A DNA stretch of 64,000 nucleotides, taken from Symsagittifera roscoffensis (Eukaryota; Xenacoelomorpha; Acoela; Convolutidae). Positions 36,301 through 41,549 of this stretch are shown here, piece by piece (position 1 is the first letter of the stretch; each line of letters starts with the position of its first letter). The stretch spans positions 45,931,225 to 45,995,224 of the forward strand of contig NC_087066.1 in NCBI RefSeq assembly GCF_963678635.1, read 5' to 3'. The notes beneath the pieces are model-generated. The model worked only from the letters and a program-made list of their open reading frames with translations. It was not told the DNA's origin and did no database searches. The translations under genes and the position numbers were made by a program.

Positions 36301-38570
36301 TTTGACATTAAGAAAACATCTTAAGTATAAATTTTAGCTCGAGTTCAAGCCAGTTTTTTTACTACCCTTGAAGAAAATCTCACCTATTAGCAGATTCAAA
36401 ATAAAACATTATCAAGAAAAAATTAAGCATTCCAGTTCTTTTTGATTAGAGTTTTTTTGGTTTCAAAAAAGCCATCTTTTTATCAGGAACAAAAATTATG
36501 CCAGAACTATTTTTATTTGTTGCAGAAAAGAAGCAATTGCTTCTAAATACGGAAATTATCTAAAACTGGAAGATATGTTTGAAACTCAAAAACAGAAAAA
36601 GTAGGTTAGGCATAACTATATTTTTGGAACGCGTGTTTGGGAGCGTACATAATTTTGATGATAAAAATATTGTCTAGATGTTTTTCACTAAAAAAGCATC
36701 GTGTAAATTTTTATTAAGAAAAATGGGTGAATTATATTATTCGGAGAAAATGTACAGAACTTCAAATTTCCAGCGTTTTTCTCAAATTGGGTTAAACTTA
36801 TGGAAAAAAGAAGAAGGTAATTACGCTTAAACTACCATTTTAATAGGTAAGAAAGCTCTATCAAAAAAGCCCATGACACACCCAAACAAATTTAAGGAAG
36901 TGTAAAATCTTCAAAAACTTTCTTTGGTTGTTACATAAAATTTGTTTTAAGTTATATTATGACCATTTTTGGAGATTTTACTCTTCAAAATTTTTGCTGC
37001 GCCGTTGGGGGCTTCTTTGGATATAATTTTCCCCTTAAGTAAATTGGTAGTTTTAGCATAAGGCTTGATTAAGTAAAAAGTCAAAATGACCCATTTTTGA
37101 GGTAAAAATATGATTCCAAATATCGCTGAACAAATTACACCATAAGAATTCTGAAGAAAATCTAGAAACTTTTTTCTCTTCATTTTATTGTCTAAACTTC
37201 ACATAATATTTGAGCAAACTGCGTTTAAAGTTTTCAATGCTAGTTATTTTCTTGTTGATTTTCTGTGAAATTTGTGGTAAAAATCAAAGAATGTGCGTCG
37301 TGAAAAAAGAGGAAAAAACATAATCAAAACGAACAAATATTGTAAGGAATGTTTTTTTTGTTTTCACTTAGCCAAACTTCAGGAAAACGTTATTGGTAAA
37401 TAACTCAAATGCAATGGCCAAAAAAATGTGGAAATACAAAGATTATGATAGAATAAAACTGATTCTTCTCGATTAAAATGGATTATAAATCATGACCCAA
37501 AAGTGACAAGAGTTGACATACTTGATTATAGGCTGTTATAGTTGTATATAAAAACAGTTAGAAAAAAAATCGTTTACATGTTTTAAAAGAATTTGATAAT
37601 CAATTTTTAAATTACTAAAAAAGATTTTTCAAATTTAAAAATTTATAGATTATAAACGCTTTAAAAATTTATAGATCAGAAACAGAAAGCAGAGAGGTTT
37701 TAAAAGTCGGATATAAGCTGACAATGACAAGATGAGTAGTTTAAAAACTTTTCATTGATTCTGAAGTTTTACTTATACCAAGCTTTGACTCGTTTGCTGG
37801 ATGCTATGTATCGCAAAAACTTCTTTAGAAGAATTTATCTCTAAAAAATGTGTAATATAATACTGAACCCTATTCAACATAATCAGCTCAATGATAAATC
37901 AGATGAAGTTCGCTTTAAATGGTTGGTAAGTAAGCAAATGTATAATAATTTTCCTAAAACTATATGCGTATTAAAAAAACTTCAATAAATACCAGGTTGA
38001 GATCGTGATACAGAATTCTATGATACAGAACACTAATGGTGTTAATTTACGACATCCATTCTCGGCCGAACAACACAAGTATGTTTCTGAAGGCGTTTTT
38101 GAGGCCAAAATGTACTAACTTTGAGGGAGCACTTAAAAATAGTACATTTTGGCCGTAATTTTGCTTATTTTGAGGGAGCACGTAACTTACGTACAGTTTG
38201 GCGTAACAACGGATTTAAAAACGGATTCTGTCGTATATATTTGCCTGCCCATTAGCAAAATTGTTGTCTAAAGGTTTTGGTAGAAATTGGAAAATCAATT
38301 TAGTAAAGCTAGAAAAGTAGAAAAAAGACATAGTATCAGAATATTTTCAATCCGATCCCCCCTTTGAAAAAGCAAGATCCCCCCGTGGTAATATAATCAA
38401 GTGTGGGGGTGCAACCGAAAAATTTCAATGAATCTCACCTCAAGTAAGTCGTTTTCAAAACTTCGCAATATCTGCGATTCTCCAGATTCCGTCTAAAATG
38501 ACACAAAACATAAGATAACAAAATTTGATGTTTTGAAAAAATGTACGAAGCAATATTAACAGCTTACCAT
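3167..38570 (-). CDS. CFAP58: CFAP58-like cilia- and flagella-associated coiled-coil protein, split gene, 3' end outside window
   Basis: Twelve minus-strand exons: 38570-38568, 38492-38439, 32325-32110, 31765-31617, 30766-30610, 27399-27349 (tentative), 17243-17049, 16735-16598, 14257-14098, 8722-8640, 7920-7702 and 3301-3167. They join in frame to 520 codons. The product is almost wholly charged heptad-type coiled coil with no membrane segment. Three stretches match vertebrate CFAP58 as I recall it: LEYRALLEQLRKSEDSGRRI with the following LQAEILANDAK near the N terminus; EQLKRQMEKVEKIGG in the middle; and the signature CEAVRNDINLANRTM (vertebrate form close to YEAVRSDRNLYSKNL). Order and spacing also agree. 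The family acts in the axoneme of motile cilia and sperm flagella. Vertebrate CFAP58 is about 870 residues, so roughly 300 C-terminal residues should lie beyond base 1. A coiled-coil paralogue such as CCDC146 is a less likely alternative. Confidence 0.8.
4221..4367. mobile_element. Small inverted-repeat (MITE-like) element
   Basis: The left arm 4221-4246 and right arm 4342-4367 are reverse complements at 24 of 26 positions (TGAAAGTCTCAATG is perfect in both). They enclose 95 bp of A+T-rich sequence. I could not see a clear target-site duplication or a second copy in the window, so the class is inferred from structure alone. Confidence 0.5.
5620..5700. repeat. Alternating GT/GC dinucleotide-like tract
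   Basis: A run of GCGCGCGTGTGTGCGTGCG type continues into GTGTGTACGTGTG. It is a degenerate simple repeat. Such alternating purine-pyrimidine DNA can adopt the Z form. The short frames across it, rich in Cys/Val/Arg or in His/Thr, are low-complexity artefacts. Confidence 0.8.
6680..7519 (+). repeat. R2 element (about 0.8 kb), with internal duplication
   Basis: The 3' end is clear: CATGGTCGGAACGTTCTG, a hairpin CTGTGC...GCACAG, then TATCCTTGTT. A segment around CGAGCAAAATCAGG and CTTCAGTCG appears twice, about 110 bp apart (near 6740 and 6850). The 5' boundary is uncertain. Confidence 0.6.
7702..7920 (-). CDS. CFAP58: CFAP58-like exon 11 (73 codons)
   Basis: Acceptor TTTCTGTAG, donor AAA|GTAAGT (strong), 219 nt, phase 0 at both ends. 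It encodes DKQNESQKTKDRTLKLDKSE, then LLEEQIEQLKSKYASQFEEN, and ends with KERLDYMTKAMN and NYLALLEKDK. This corresponds to vertebrate KERDRYINQASDLTQKV. Confidence 0.85.
8280..8450 (+). repeat. Short dispersed repeat shared with about 31310-31510
   Basis: The two places share, in the same order and orientation, CGAATTTTTA, CAGATTGCT/CTGATTGCT, ATCACTCGTTACACCA (ATCACTAGTTACACCA at 31.45 kb) and a G-rich tail. Identity looks moderate. Confidence 0.4.
8640..8722 (-). CDS. CFAP58: CFAP58-like exon 10
   Basis: Acceptor TTGCTTCAG, donor AAG|GTAAAT, 83 nt (two bases plus 27 codons). It encodes QSDHNKRIRMVKKEVKKAQV followed by DDRKIKK, a basic helix. It was missed by simple ORF search and recovered from splice sites and phase. 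Confidence 0.75.
9073..9599 (-). repeat. R1 element, near-complete
   Basis: On the minus strand it starts TTGTTCCGACTTTCGATACG and ends at a CTGATACGAGCAG tail. The 3' hairpin CAGGGCTTTGCCCTG and the inverted repeat TGTTCCGACT / AGTCGGAACA are present. Confidence 0.85.
10178..10742 (-). repeat. R1 element with duplicated 3' subterminal segment
   Basis: It has standard R1 ends, but the AGGCAGTCGGAACATTC segment occurs twice in succession just inside the 3' hairpin, as a short local direct duplication. The retrotransposon fragment at 10771 begins right after its 5' end. Confidence 0.85.
10771..11310 (-). pseudogene. Non-LTR retrotransposon reverse-transcriptase fragment
   Basis: The minus-strand frames contain AKVTPISKSGEK and then PICLLPLGYLK (fingers), the palm block FDLSKIFDTVDHLILIQKCL, APQNSVLGLTLLLIYVINL and FVNDTDIY. 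These correspond to the A, B and C motifs of non-LTR reverse transcriptases; the catalytic YADD box reads FVND. A frame break lies between fingers and palm, and the fragment has no endonuclease or 3' tail. It is a dead insertion within a CFAP58-like intron. Confidence 0.8.
12005..12500 (-). repeat. Ancient, strongly diverged R1 copy
   Basis: The minus strand ends with CAGGGCAGTTGAAGTTCTCA and a GGCTCTGCC half-hairpin, in the order expected for the R1 3' end. At the other side lies a cryptic CTTTTTAAC block like that following the R1 leader. Identity is low. Confidence 0.35.
14098..14257 (-). CDS. CFAP58: CFAP58-like exon 9
   Basis: Acceptor TTGTACAG, donor CACG|GTTAGT, 160 nt (53 codons plus one base). 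It encodes STEGEAEQLKRQMEKVEKIG and then KIEAKEEQKVNMEIEKREVR, which parallels vertebrate EEVHQMRLDIGKLNKIREQI and TEDQKAEVEQHKETLKNQI. The leftover G joins AT of the next exon to make Asp. Confidence 0.85.
15273..15620 (+). pseudogene. Non-LTR retrotransposon reverse-transcriptase fragment (fingers)
   Basis: The plus-strand frame reads ANVLTFHKKGSFEDPSKFRP, then LSLFSSMKKVIEKMLFNRLL, EAEQFGFSINFSCIDPII and FEKPFDTID. This is the fingers-to-motif-A part of a non-LTR reverse transcriptase. A stop (TAA) follows FDTID and the similarity continues a little (ILMKKLEGYGFCG). It covers a different part of the enzyme from most of the 10.8-kb fragment and is in the opposite orientation. Confidence 0.75.
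15740..16284 (-). repeat. R1 element, near-complete
   Basis: The minus strand starts TTGTTCCGACTTTCGATACG, contains the GCGCGATATAATTCGCGC block and ends CAGGGCTTCGCCCTG followed by ATACGAGCAGTCTTGTT. Confidence 0.85.
16598..16735 (-). CDS. CFAP58: CFAP58-like exon 8 (46 codons)
   Basis: Acceptor GTTGTAG, donor AAG|GTCAGC, 138 nt, phase 0 at both ends. It encodes IEREKVAYEIDVLSAKYLNL and ends DLTNDTKLKTEQVK. It is separated from exon 7 by a 313-nt intron. Confidence 0.8.
17049..17243 (-). CDS. CFAP58: CFAP58-like exon 7 (65 codons)
   Basis: Acceptor GTGTTTAG, 195 nt, phase 0 at both ends. It encodes LTEELQVKEEDIGAMEWRRE, continues as strong coiled coil and ends RVRRINEQHK. The donor is AAA|GTACTC, a weak match to consensus, but the frame beyond it turns into a Pro/His-rich low-complexity run, so the exon must end about here. 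Confidence 0.8.
18071..18214 (+). repeat. R1 fragment, internally deleted
   Basis: It starts TTGTTCCGACTT and, after only about 100 bp, reaches the 3'-end-like AGACAGTCAGAAATTCAGGG with a degenerate hairpin. The middle of the element is missing. Confidence 0.5.
19195..20610. repeat. Satellite/minisatellite array, about 103-bp unit, 13 units
   Basis: The landmark TTGGAAGTGCA recurs at 19291, 19393, 19501, 19603, 19702, 19813, 19916, 20013, 20118, 20222, 20324, 20429 and 20532 (spacing 97-111). Each unit carries CAATTAATGCGTACGTAC and a GATATCATATATG-type block. Variants of these blocks repeat every third unit, giving a higher-order period of about 310 bp. The short frames across the array are by-products of the repeat. 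Confidence 0.9.
21932..21937 (+). promoter_or_regulatory. Probable TATA box of the secreted-peptide gene
   Basis: TATAAA in the context CCCTTATAAAATTC lies 85 bases before the ATG at 22023. A start site about 30 nt downstream would give a leader of roughly 60 nt. In A+T-rich DNA such a match can occur by chance. Confidence 0.4.
22023..22678 (+). CDS. Secreted prepropeptide-like protein, three exons, nested in a CFAP58-like intron
   Basis: Exons 22023-22155, 22271-22394 and 22519-22678 join in frame to 138 codons and TAA. The donors AAAAG|GTGAGA and CCCAG|GTAAAT and the acceptors TTGCTTAACAG and GATCCACAAG agree in phase (1, then 2). The ATG has A at -3. Residues 1-20 (MKSAVVQMFTLFILMPAVLA) form a classic signal peptide, followed by YRFRPNYVSPD. 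The rest is polar and basic, with KR, KR, KR, KK, KK, KK, KK and RR pairs that would release short peptides such as TVSDEFV, YNPTYTP, AMRELFQVS and ERSFLF. There are no cysteines and no clear C-terminal amidation Gly before a dibasic site. I do not recognise the family. A neuropeptide or peptide-hormone precursor is inferred; a small secreted structural protein is possible. Confidence 0.7.
22975..23400 (-). repeat. R3 dispersed repeat
   Basis: It carries the reverse complement of the blocks at 1-150 (GGATTCGACCCCCTGCCG, CCAAAGGGTCCCCC, TTGAGATATCCACTTTTGAC). It continues with CGCCTTTGGCG and ends near CCGCCGTCCCTCTAGAAG and CAGATCCGCCGCTG. The orientation call is arbitrary, chosen so that the copy at 1-150 is plus. 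Confidence 0.65.
23815..24095 (-). repeat. R3 dispersed repeat, second nearby copy
   Basis: It shares with 22975-23400 the order CCCAAGACGTCCCC, a short GGCTGACCGAC direct repeat, AAAAGGCGCCTTTG and CCCGCCATATCCTCGAGAA, ending in a GATTTGCCTCTGTTC tail. A further, opposite fragment lies at about 27610-27720 (CTCGAGAGGTGGGGGG). Confidence 0.55.
24527..25290 (+). repeat. R2 element, complete (764 bp)
   Basis: It runs from TTGTTCCGACC to CTATCCTTGTT. The first ten bases after T (TGTTCCGACC) are the exact reverse complement of GGTCGGAACA at 25244-25253, followed by the hairpin GTGCTAGTTGCAC and a 30-bp tail. No long frame has protein resemblance. Confidence 0.75.
26219..26764 (+). repeat. R1 element, diverged but complete
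   Basis: It starts CCAACTTTCGTGACGAAAGT (the 5' hairpin is retained), contains GTGCGATATATTTTGC, and ends GGCAGTCGGAACATTCAAGG with a CGAGCAGTC tail. Confidence 0.75.
26765..27015 (+). repeat. R1 element, 5'-truncated, head to tail with the previous copy
   Basis: It begins within the internal CGTTCCAAATTGAA block and ends with CATTCAGGGCTTCGTCCTG and ATACGAGCAGTCTTGTT. It abuts the preceding copy directly. Confidence 0.7.
27349..27399 (-). CDS. CFAP58: Tentative CFAP58-like exon 6 (17 codons)
   Basis: A long pyrimidine tract ends in TTTCTGCAGAG, followed by LLSEVKKQREGDSSLFE. Vertebrate CFAP58 has EIQQRQNEASREF at this point, which aligns as E-[IV] followed by basic and polar residues, then S..F. 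Phase 0 on both sides requires the second AG of the acceptor and a weak donor GAA|GTCCTG. A minus-strand frame through this site seems to start with a signal peptide, but it has no ATG there and is really the pyrimidine tract. Without this exon the flanking exons still join in frame. Confidence 0.4.
28194..28437 (+). repeat. R1 5' fragment
   Basis: It starts TTGTTTCGACTTTTGAAG and runs through the internal AACGCGTAAGCGCAG block, where the next R1 copy begins. Confidence 0.6.
28427..28896 (+). repeat. R1b element, inserted behind an R1 5' fragment
   Basis: It starts TTCCGACTTTCGAAG, with a GTTTAGTGTG leader like the copies at 1920 and 60019, and ends GACATTCAGGG...ATACGAGCAGTCTTGTT. A further 5'-truncated R1 remnant follows to about 29060. 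Confidence 0.65.
29400..30290. repeat. Degenerate tandem repeat, about 30-bp unit (TTTCGACTTTCTCGACC)
   Basis: The phrase TTTCGACTTTCTCGACCAAA, often followed by ATTGGGTATG, recurs many times with drift. Because the period is near a multiple of three, the minus strand shows a pseudo-protein with repeated LVEKVETYQ, which I treat as an artefact. Confidence 0.75.
30547..30564 (+). repeat. Run of 18 G
   Basis: A homopolymer followed by AGGG. On the CFAP58-like sense strand it is a C run just downstream of the exon 5 donor. The exact length in the assembly may be unreliable. Confidence 0.9.
30610..30766 (-). CDS. CFAP58: CFAP58-like exon 5
   Basis: Acceptor GATTGTAG, donor AAG|GTACAG, 157 nt (one base plus 52 codons). 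It contains LEKLLLEKSDLAVSLNGELE and VAKLRDAVQSAVEEHEKTQL, matching the vertebrate block around KLRESLAQTTEQQQETER. A run of 18 G (30547-30564) lies 46 nt downstream of the donor. Confidence 0.8.
31310..31510 (+). repeat. Short dispersed repeat shared with 8280-8450
   Basis: It shares CGAATTTTTA, TGATTGCT and ATCACTAGTTACACCA with the 8.3-kb copy, in the same order. It lies in the intron between exons 4 and 5. Confidence 0.4.
31617..31765 (-). CDS. CFAP58: CFAP58-like exon 4
   Basis: Acceptor GACGCAG, donor CACA|GTAAAT, 149 nt, leaving two bases (phase 2). It encodes NVEDSLTEVLKAQSVEGEKK and ends in a His/Thr/Gln-rich loop. The two leftover bases CA plus the first A of the next exon give Gln, so the phase fits exactly. 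Confidence 0.75.
32110..32325 (-). CDS. CFAP58: CFAP58-like exon 3 (72 codons)
   Basis: Acceptor CCTTTTAG, donor CAG|GTAACG, 216 nt, phase 0 at both ends. It begins IERECGRSDELNVFMLEY and contains LQAEILANDAK and DSEQNIITLKQ. This is the best-conserved N-terminal block of the family: vertebrate CFAP58 has EY, KS, R, LNAEI, N.AK and IASLKK at the same spacing. Confidence 0.85.
32673..33224 (+). repeat. R1 element, complete (first of a head-to-tail trio)
   Basis: It starts TTGTTCCGACTTTTGTAACG and ends ACGAGCAGACTTGTT. The terminal TTGTT overlaps the TTGTT that opens the next copy. Confidence 0.85.
33223..33732 (+). repeat. R1 element, complete (second of trio)
   Basis: It runs from TTGTTCCGACTTTCGATACG to ATACGAGCAGTCTTGTT, with the 5' hairpin ACTTTCGATACGAAAGT and the 3' hairpin CAGGGCTTCGCCCTG both perfect. 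Confidence 0.9.
33733..34130 (+). repeat. R1 element, 5'-truncated (third of trio)
   Basis: It begins at the internal TTATCTGTGATCG block directly after the previous terminus and keeps the central GCGCGATATATTTCGCGC and the complete 3' end. Confidence 0.85.
35600..36310 (-). pseudogene. Decayed non-LTR retrotransposon: end of ORF1 and endonuclease start
   Basis: The minus-strand frame carries a Lys-rich tail and then KIMSQNIRSLNKN, the typical opening of an AP-type endonuclease of LINE elements. After frame breaks it continues with TGYQKVNAYNRAN, GGGV and SGRKIDIICV, a pattern seen in the same domain. Several stops and frame shifts make it non-functional. Confidence 0.55.
38103..38154. repeat. 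Perfect 14-bp inverted repeat within a direct-repeat region
   Basis: GGCCAAAATGTACT (38103-38116) and AGTACATTTTGGCC (38141-38154) are exact reverse complements. TTTGAGGGAGCAC occurs both in the loop and again about 50 bp further on. Confidence 0.8.
38439..38492 (-). CDS. CFAP58: CFAP58-like exon 2 (18 codons)
   Basis: Flanked by acceptor TTTTAG and donor GAG|GTGAGA, 54 nt, phase 0 at both ends. It encodes TESGESQILRSFENDLLE, whose second half fits the CFAP58 N-terminal pattern of an aromatic residue followed by a short acidic helix before the conserved EY residues of the next exon. It is too short for ORF finders and was identified from splice sites, phase and family order. Confidence 0.65.
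38568..38570 (-). CDS. CFAP58: CFAP58-like exon 1: start codon only
   Basis: The minus strand reads TAA CTC AAC ATG directly followed by the donor GTAAGC. The ATG is therefore the first in-frame methionine after an in-frame stop, and exon 1 contributes only that codon. A 75-nt intron ending TGTCATTTTAG leads to exon 2 in phase 0. A four-codon upstream ORF (ATG CAG AGT TTT TGA) lies in the presumed leader at about 38621-38607. Confidence 0.6.
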
Positions 38571-38753
38571 GTTGAGTTAAACGTGGTAAATGTAATTGTC
38601 ACTAATATCAAAAACTCTGCATGGTTGAGTCTAAGTTTTGTTTTAAGCACGTTTTGGTACGATGCAATGTGAAACTTATAGTATTATGCTTGAAAAAAAC
38701 TAATACATAAAAGTTTTGATAAAACAGTCACATATTGATTCGCTCAATTTTTT

Positions 38754-39225
38754 TTGTTCTGACCAATAAAAATGGGAAGCAACTTTGTATTCGAGTGCGT
38801 TTTATTTTTTTCTTTTTTTTTTGTTCTCCTCGCAAAATCAGCTCTCACAGTTGCGTGATATATCATATTAAAGCCCTTTCAGTCGTGATTCGAACGACAT
38901 TTGTGAATTTCCAGAAAAATTCCCGGTGTCGAGGAAAACACCGGTTTGAAGTTGCTGATTTTTTTTTGTCTAATTCGACCAAATAAAGTGATGATATTTT
39001 GTTAAATTGGTGATTTAGGATATAAAACTTGATTTTTTCAATTGAAAGTAGTTTTGAAAGCTATATTTGGCAAATCCTGCTAAGAAGAATTTTCTAAAAA
39101 ATATTGTTTAAAAAAATGAAGAAATTGTTGGCAAAATTAATTTGAAGAACTTTTCTTGTAGTTTTTATCAGTATGGTCGGATCATTCTGTGGTACTCACT
39201 CGCAGAGTTACCGGTTATCCTTGTT
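38754..39225 (+). repeat. R2 element (472 bp)
   Basis: It starts TTGTTCTGACCAAT and ends TATGGTCGGATCATTCTG, a short stem, and GGTTATCCTTGTT. The subterminal inverted repeat matches at 8 of 10 positions. It shares TTCAGTCGTGATT and GAGGAAAACACCGGTTTG with the other R2 copies. Confidence 0.65.
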
Positions 39226-39551
39226 TTATCTTTTCACTGATCTATGAAACAACTACTTCTTTCGACGACTAGTTTCAATGAAAATTAGCTCTATAATTTT
39301 TTGAAATTTATCATGAAAATATTATCACTACGTTCAAAGCTTTTTAACTTTCTCTTCATTTATAACAATAGTTTTAACGATAGTTTTAAAAATTGTTTCT
39401 GATAAAACAAAGCATTTTAGATGAAAATTAATTAGTTTTAGACCAGAAAGCAGGAGAAACGTAAGGTCTTTTAAACGTAAGGTCTGCTCAGGAGTAGAAA
39501 AATATTGAAAAGTAGGAATTCTTATATTAAACAAAGTTTTTGGGCGACCAA

Positions 39552-39767
39552 CAAAAAATCATAGTGTGATCCCCGCATTTGGGCTAATTCTGAGGGCTGA
39601 TTGCGCACCACAATGTACAGGAGGAAGTGTTTTTTTTTCACATGTCTAAATTTGTACTTGACTAGTGGAGTTTTGGGTAGCTTCAGGCCTTTGTAAAGCT
39701 TTGGAGCAGCGCTCAAGATGAACAAAACGCCTGCAGCAAAAATGGCAAAAAAAGTTTTGATCTGAAT
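39552..39767 (-). CDS. Candidate exon of an unrecognised membrane protein, duplicated
   Basis: After an acceptor-like TTTTATGCATTCAG the minus strand reads IKTFFAIFAAGVLFILSAAP, then KLYKGLKLPKTPLVKYKFRH and LLYIVVRNQPSELAQMRGSH. That is one hydrophobic segment followed by a basic, structured-looking stretch. The same frame is intact in the second duplication unit (41705-41920). No convincing donor or partner exon is visible and the frame runs to a stop near the duplication junction. It may be a real exon or chance. Confidence 0.3.
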
Positions 39768-40999
39768 GCATAAAACCTAATTGCCAACGACCTTGGAGTT
39801 TTTAAGAAAAACTTCCAAACTCTCGAAGATTCGGAAATGTCTGTTCGTTCAGAATTAAATATTATGCCCGTCTCCATTAACCAATCGGCTCCCGAAAAGT
39901 TAGTTCTGAGCTATCTGTTCTCGCAATTAAAGTCTAAATAACTCCATATTGTGAAATCATTAAAGTTTTTTTTTGCTACAACTTATTCATTAAATCCTTA
40001 TAACTTTGAAATATTTCAAAGGATTTCAACTTGAACCATTTCGCAAAACTTTTATGAGCAACTTTTCTAGTGATTAAAAACTTAAAGTGATTTCATTCTA
40101 CAAAAATTTTTTTAAGAAGCAAGGAGGTTGATGTTTTTTGTTAGTTTGCTTCAGACAGATCAATCTGTGCAAGCAAAATTTTAGACAAAAGTGTAAAGTT
40201 ACTATCTAGATTTGAAGTGACCTTGAATTCAAATTGTCTAAAGAATGGTTATTTAAACTTTTAGAAATTTCTAGACTTTTGAAAATTTGAAAAATCTAAC
40301 ACGTCATCGGCCGTCTTATAATTGAGCCTTCAGCACTTTTTTTAAACGTTGGTCTCGATAAACACAAATCTATCCCGAATTGACTAAAACTTCTTATATT
40401 ACAAATTTCATATATTTACAACCGCTTGCAATACAATTTCATACAATTCCAACGCACACGTTTTCTAAAAAAAACTTTTGATAAACAATTTTTTGTGTTT
40501 CACTACCATTGCCTATTTTATCATTTTTTCTAAAAAATGATGTTTCGCTGTGAGTTTTTGTGTTTTCTCTTTAAACATAATAATCAAGGATTATCTCAGT
40601 GAAATTAAAATTCTGGCTAAATGGCAATAATTGCCTATCTAAACTGCAATCGCTTTCACTGTTGATGTTTTCCCAAGTGTTACACGTCAGAACCGTAAAT
40701 TTCATAACGGAAGTTGAACAATTTTTTTTTTTGAAAAACTTAGTGCTAAAAAGTCGTTTAATTTTTTTTTGCAGAAAATAAAATTTGTCTCTTAATTGAT
40801 TTTTGACAAGTATGCAAAGTGTCTTGGTTTCTTTTTACTGAACAGTCTAATCTCGACTAGGTTATTGACCGAAATATAAAAGTTGTTTTGCACTGAAAAT
40901 TTTTGTTTCGGCAAACTTTTGTTTGAGAGTACAAGGGATGTTGCAAATAAGTGAACAACAGTTTTTTCTCTTAATCCTAGAACATTTGAAAACAAATGA

Positions 41000-41549
41000 A
41001 ACATGACTGCTCGTATCAGGGCAAACTCTAAAAGCTCCGACTGGCTATTAACGTTTATGAAGCAGTAAAAACGTACACAACATAAAAAAATTAAATGAAA
41101 CAAAATAAAATGAAAAATGTTTTTTCTAAAGTTTGAAAATTTTTCTATGAAAATCATCTCCCACACATATAAAGTATATAAACAATAGATTTTGCTCCTT
41201 GTAACAAATCAATTATGGCAAATAAGCTTCTTTCAACCAATTTGGAACGATTTCTAAGACGGATTAAATCTCCGCTTACGCGTTAATAGCGCGAAATATA
41301 TCGCGCGTTAATTGTCCCAAATCGGTCAAAATGGCCAAAATGGCAATCTTTAAACCCTCATAACTTTACAAAAAATTGTCACATGTGAAATATTCTTTCA
41401 AATTTTTGCTCAGGACAATAATAGCTTTCGAACGACAAAAAAAAGTTCCGTCAAAAATGGCTAGTTAAAAAGTCGAAATTTGTCTGAAGAAAAAAAAACC
41501 CACCCCGAGCACAAATATTCCGTTACTTTCGTATCGGAAGTCGGAACAA
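41000..41549 (-). repeat. R1 element in duplication unit 1
   Basis: Its ends match R1, but the 3' hairpin is broken (GCAAACTCTAAAAGCTCC instead of the GCAAAGCCCTGAAAGCTCC kept in unit 2). The 5' palindrome also has one change (GTATCGGAAGTCGG). Confidence 0.85.

Larger units (their letters stand above)
32326..38438. other. CFAP58-like intron (about 6.1 kb)
   Basis: It holds a C13 run (32376-32388), three head-to-tail R1 elements (32673-34130), a decayed endonuclease region of a non-LTR element (35600-36310, minus) and a 14-bp inverted repeat (38103-38154). A 78-codon minus-strand frame with ATG (36947-37183) has a hydrophobic centre but no recognisable family, and I do not call it a gene. Confidence 0.6.

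Noticed and set aside
36947-37183. 78-codon minus-strand ORF with a hydrophobic centre
   Set aside because: It starts with ATG but has no family resemblance, codon signature or splice partner; such frames occur by chance in A+T-rich DNA.
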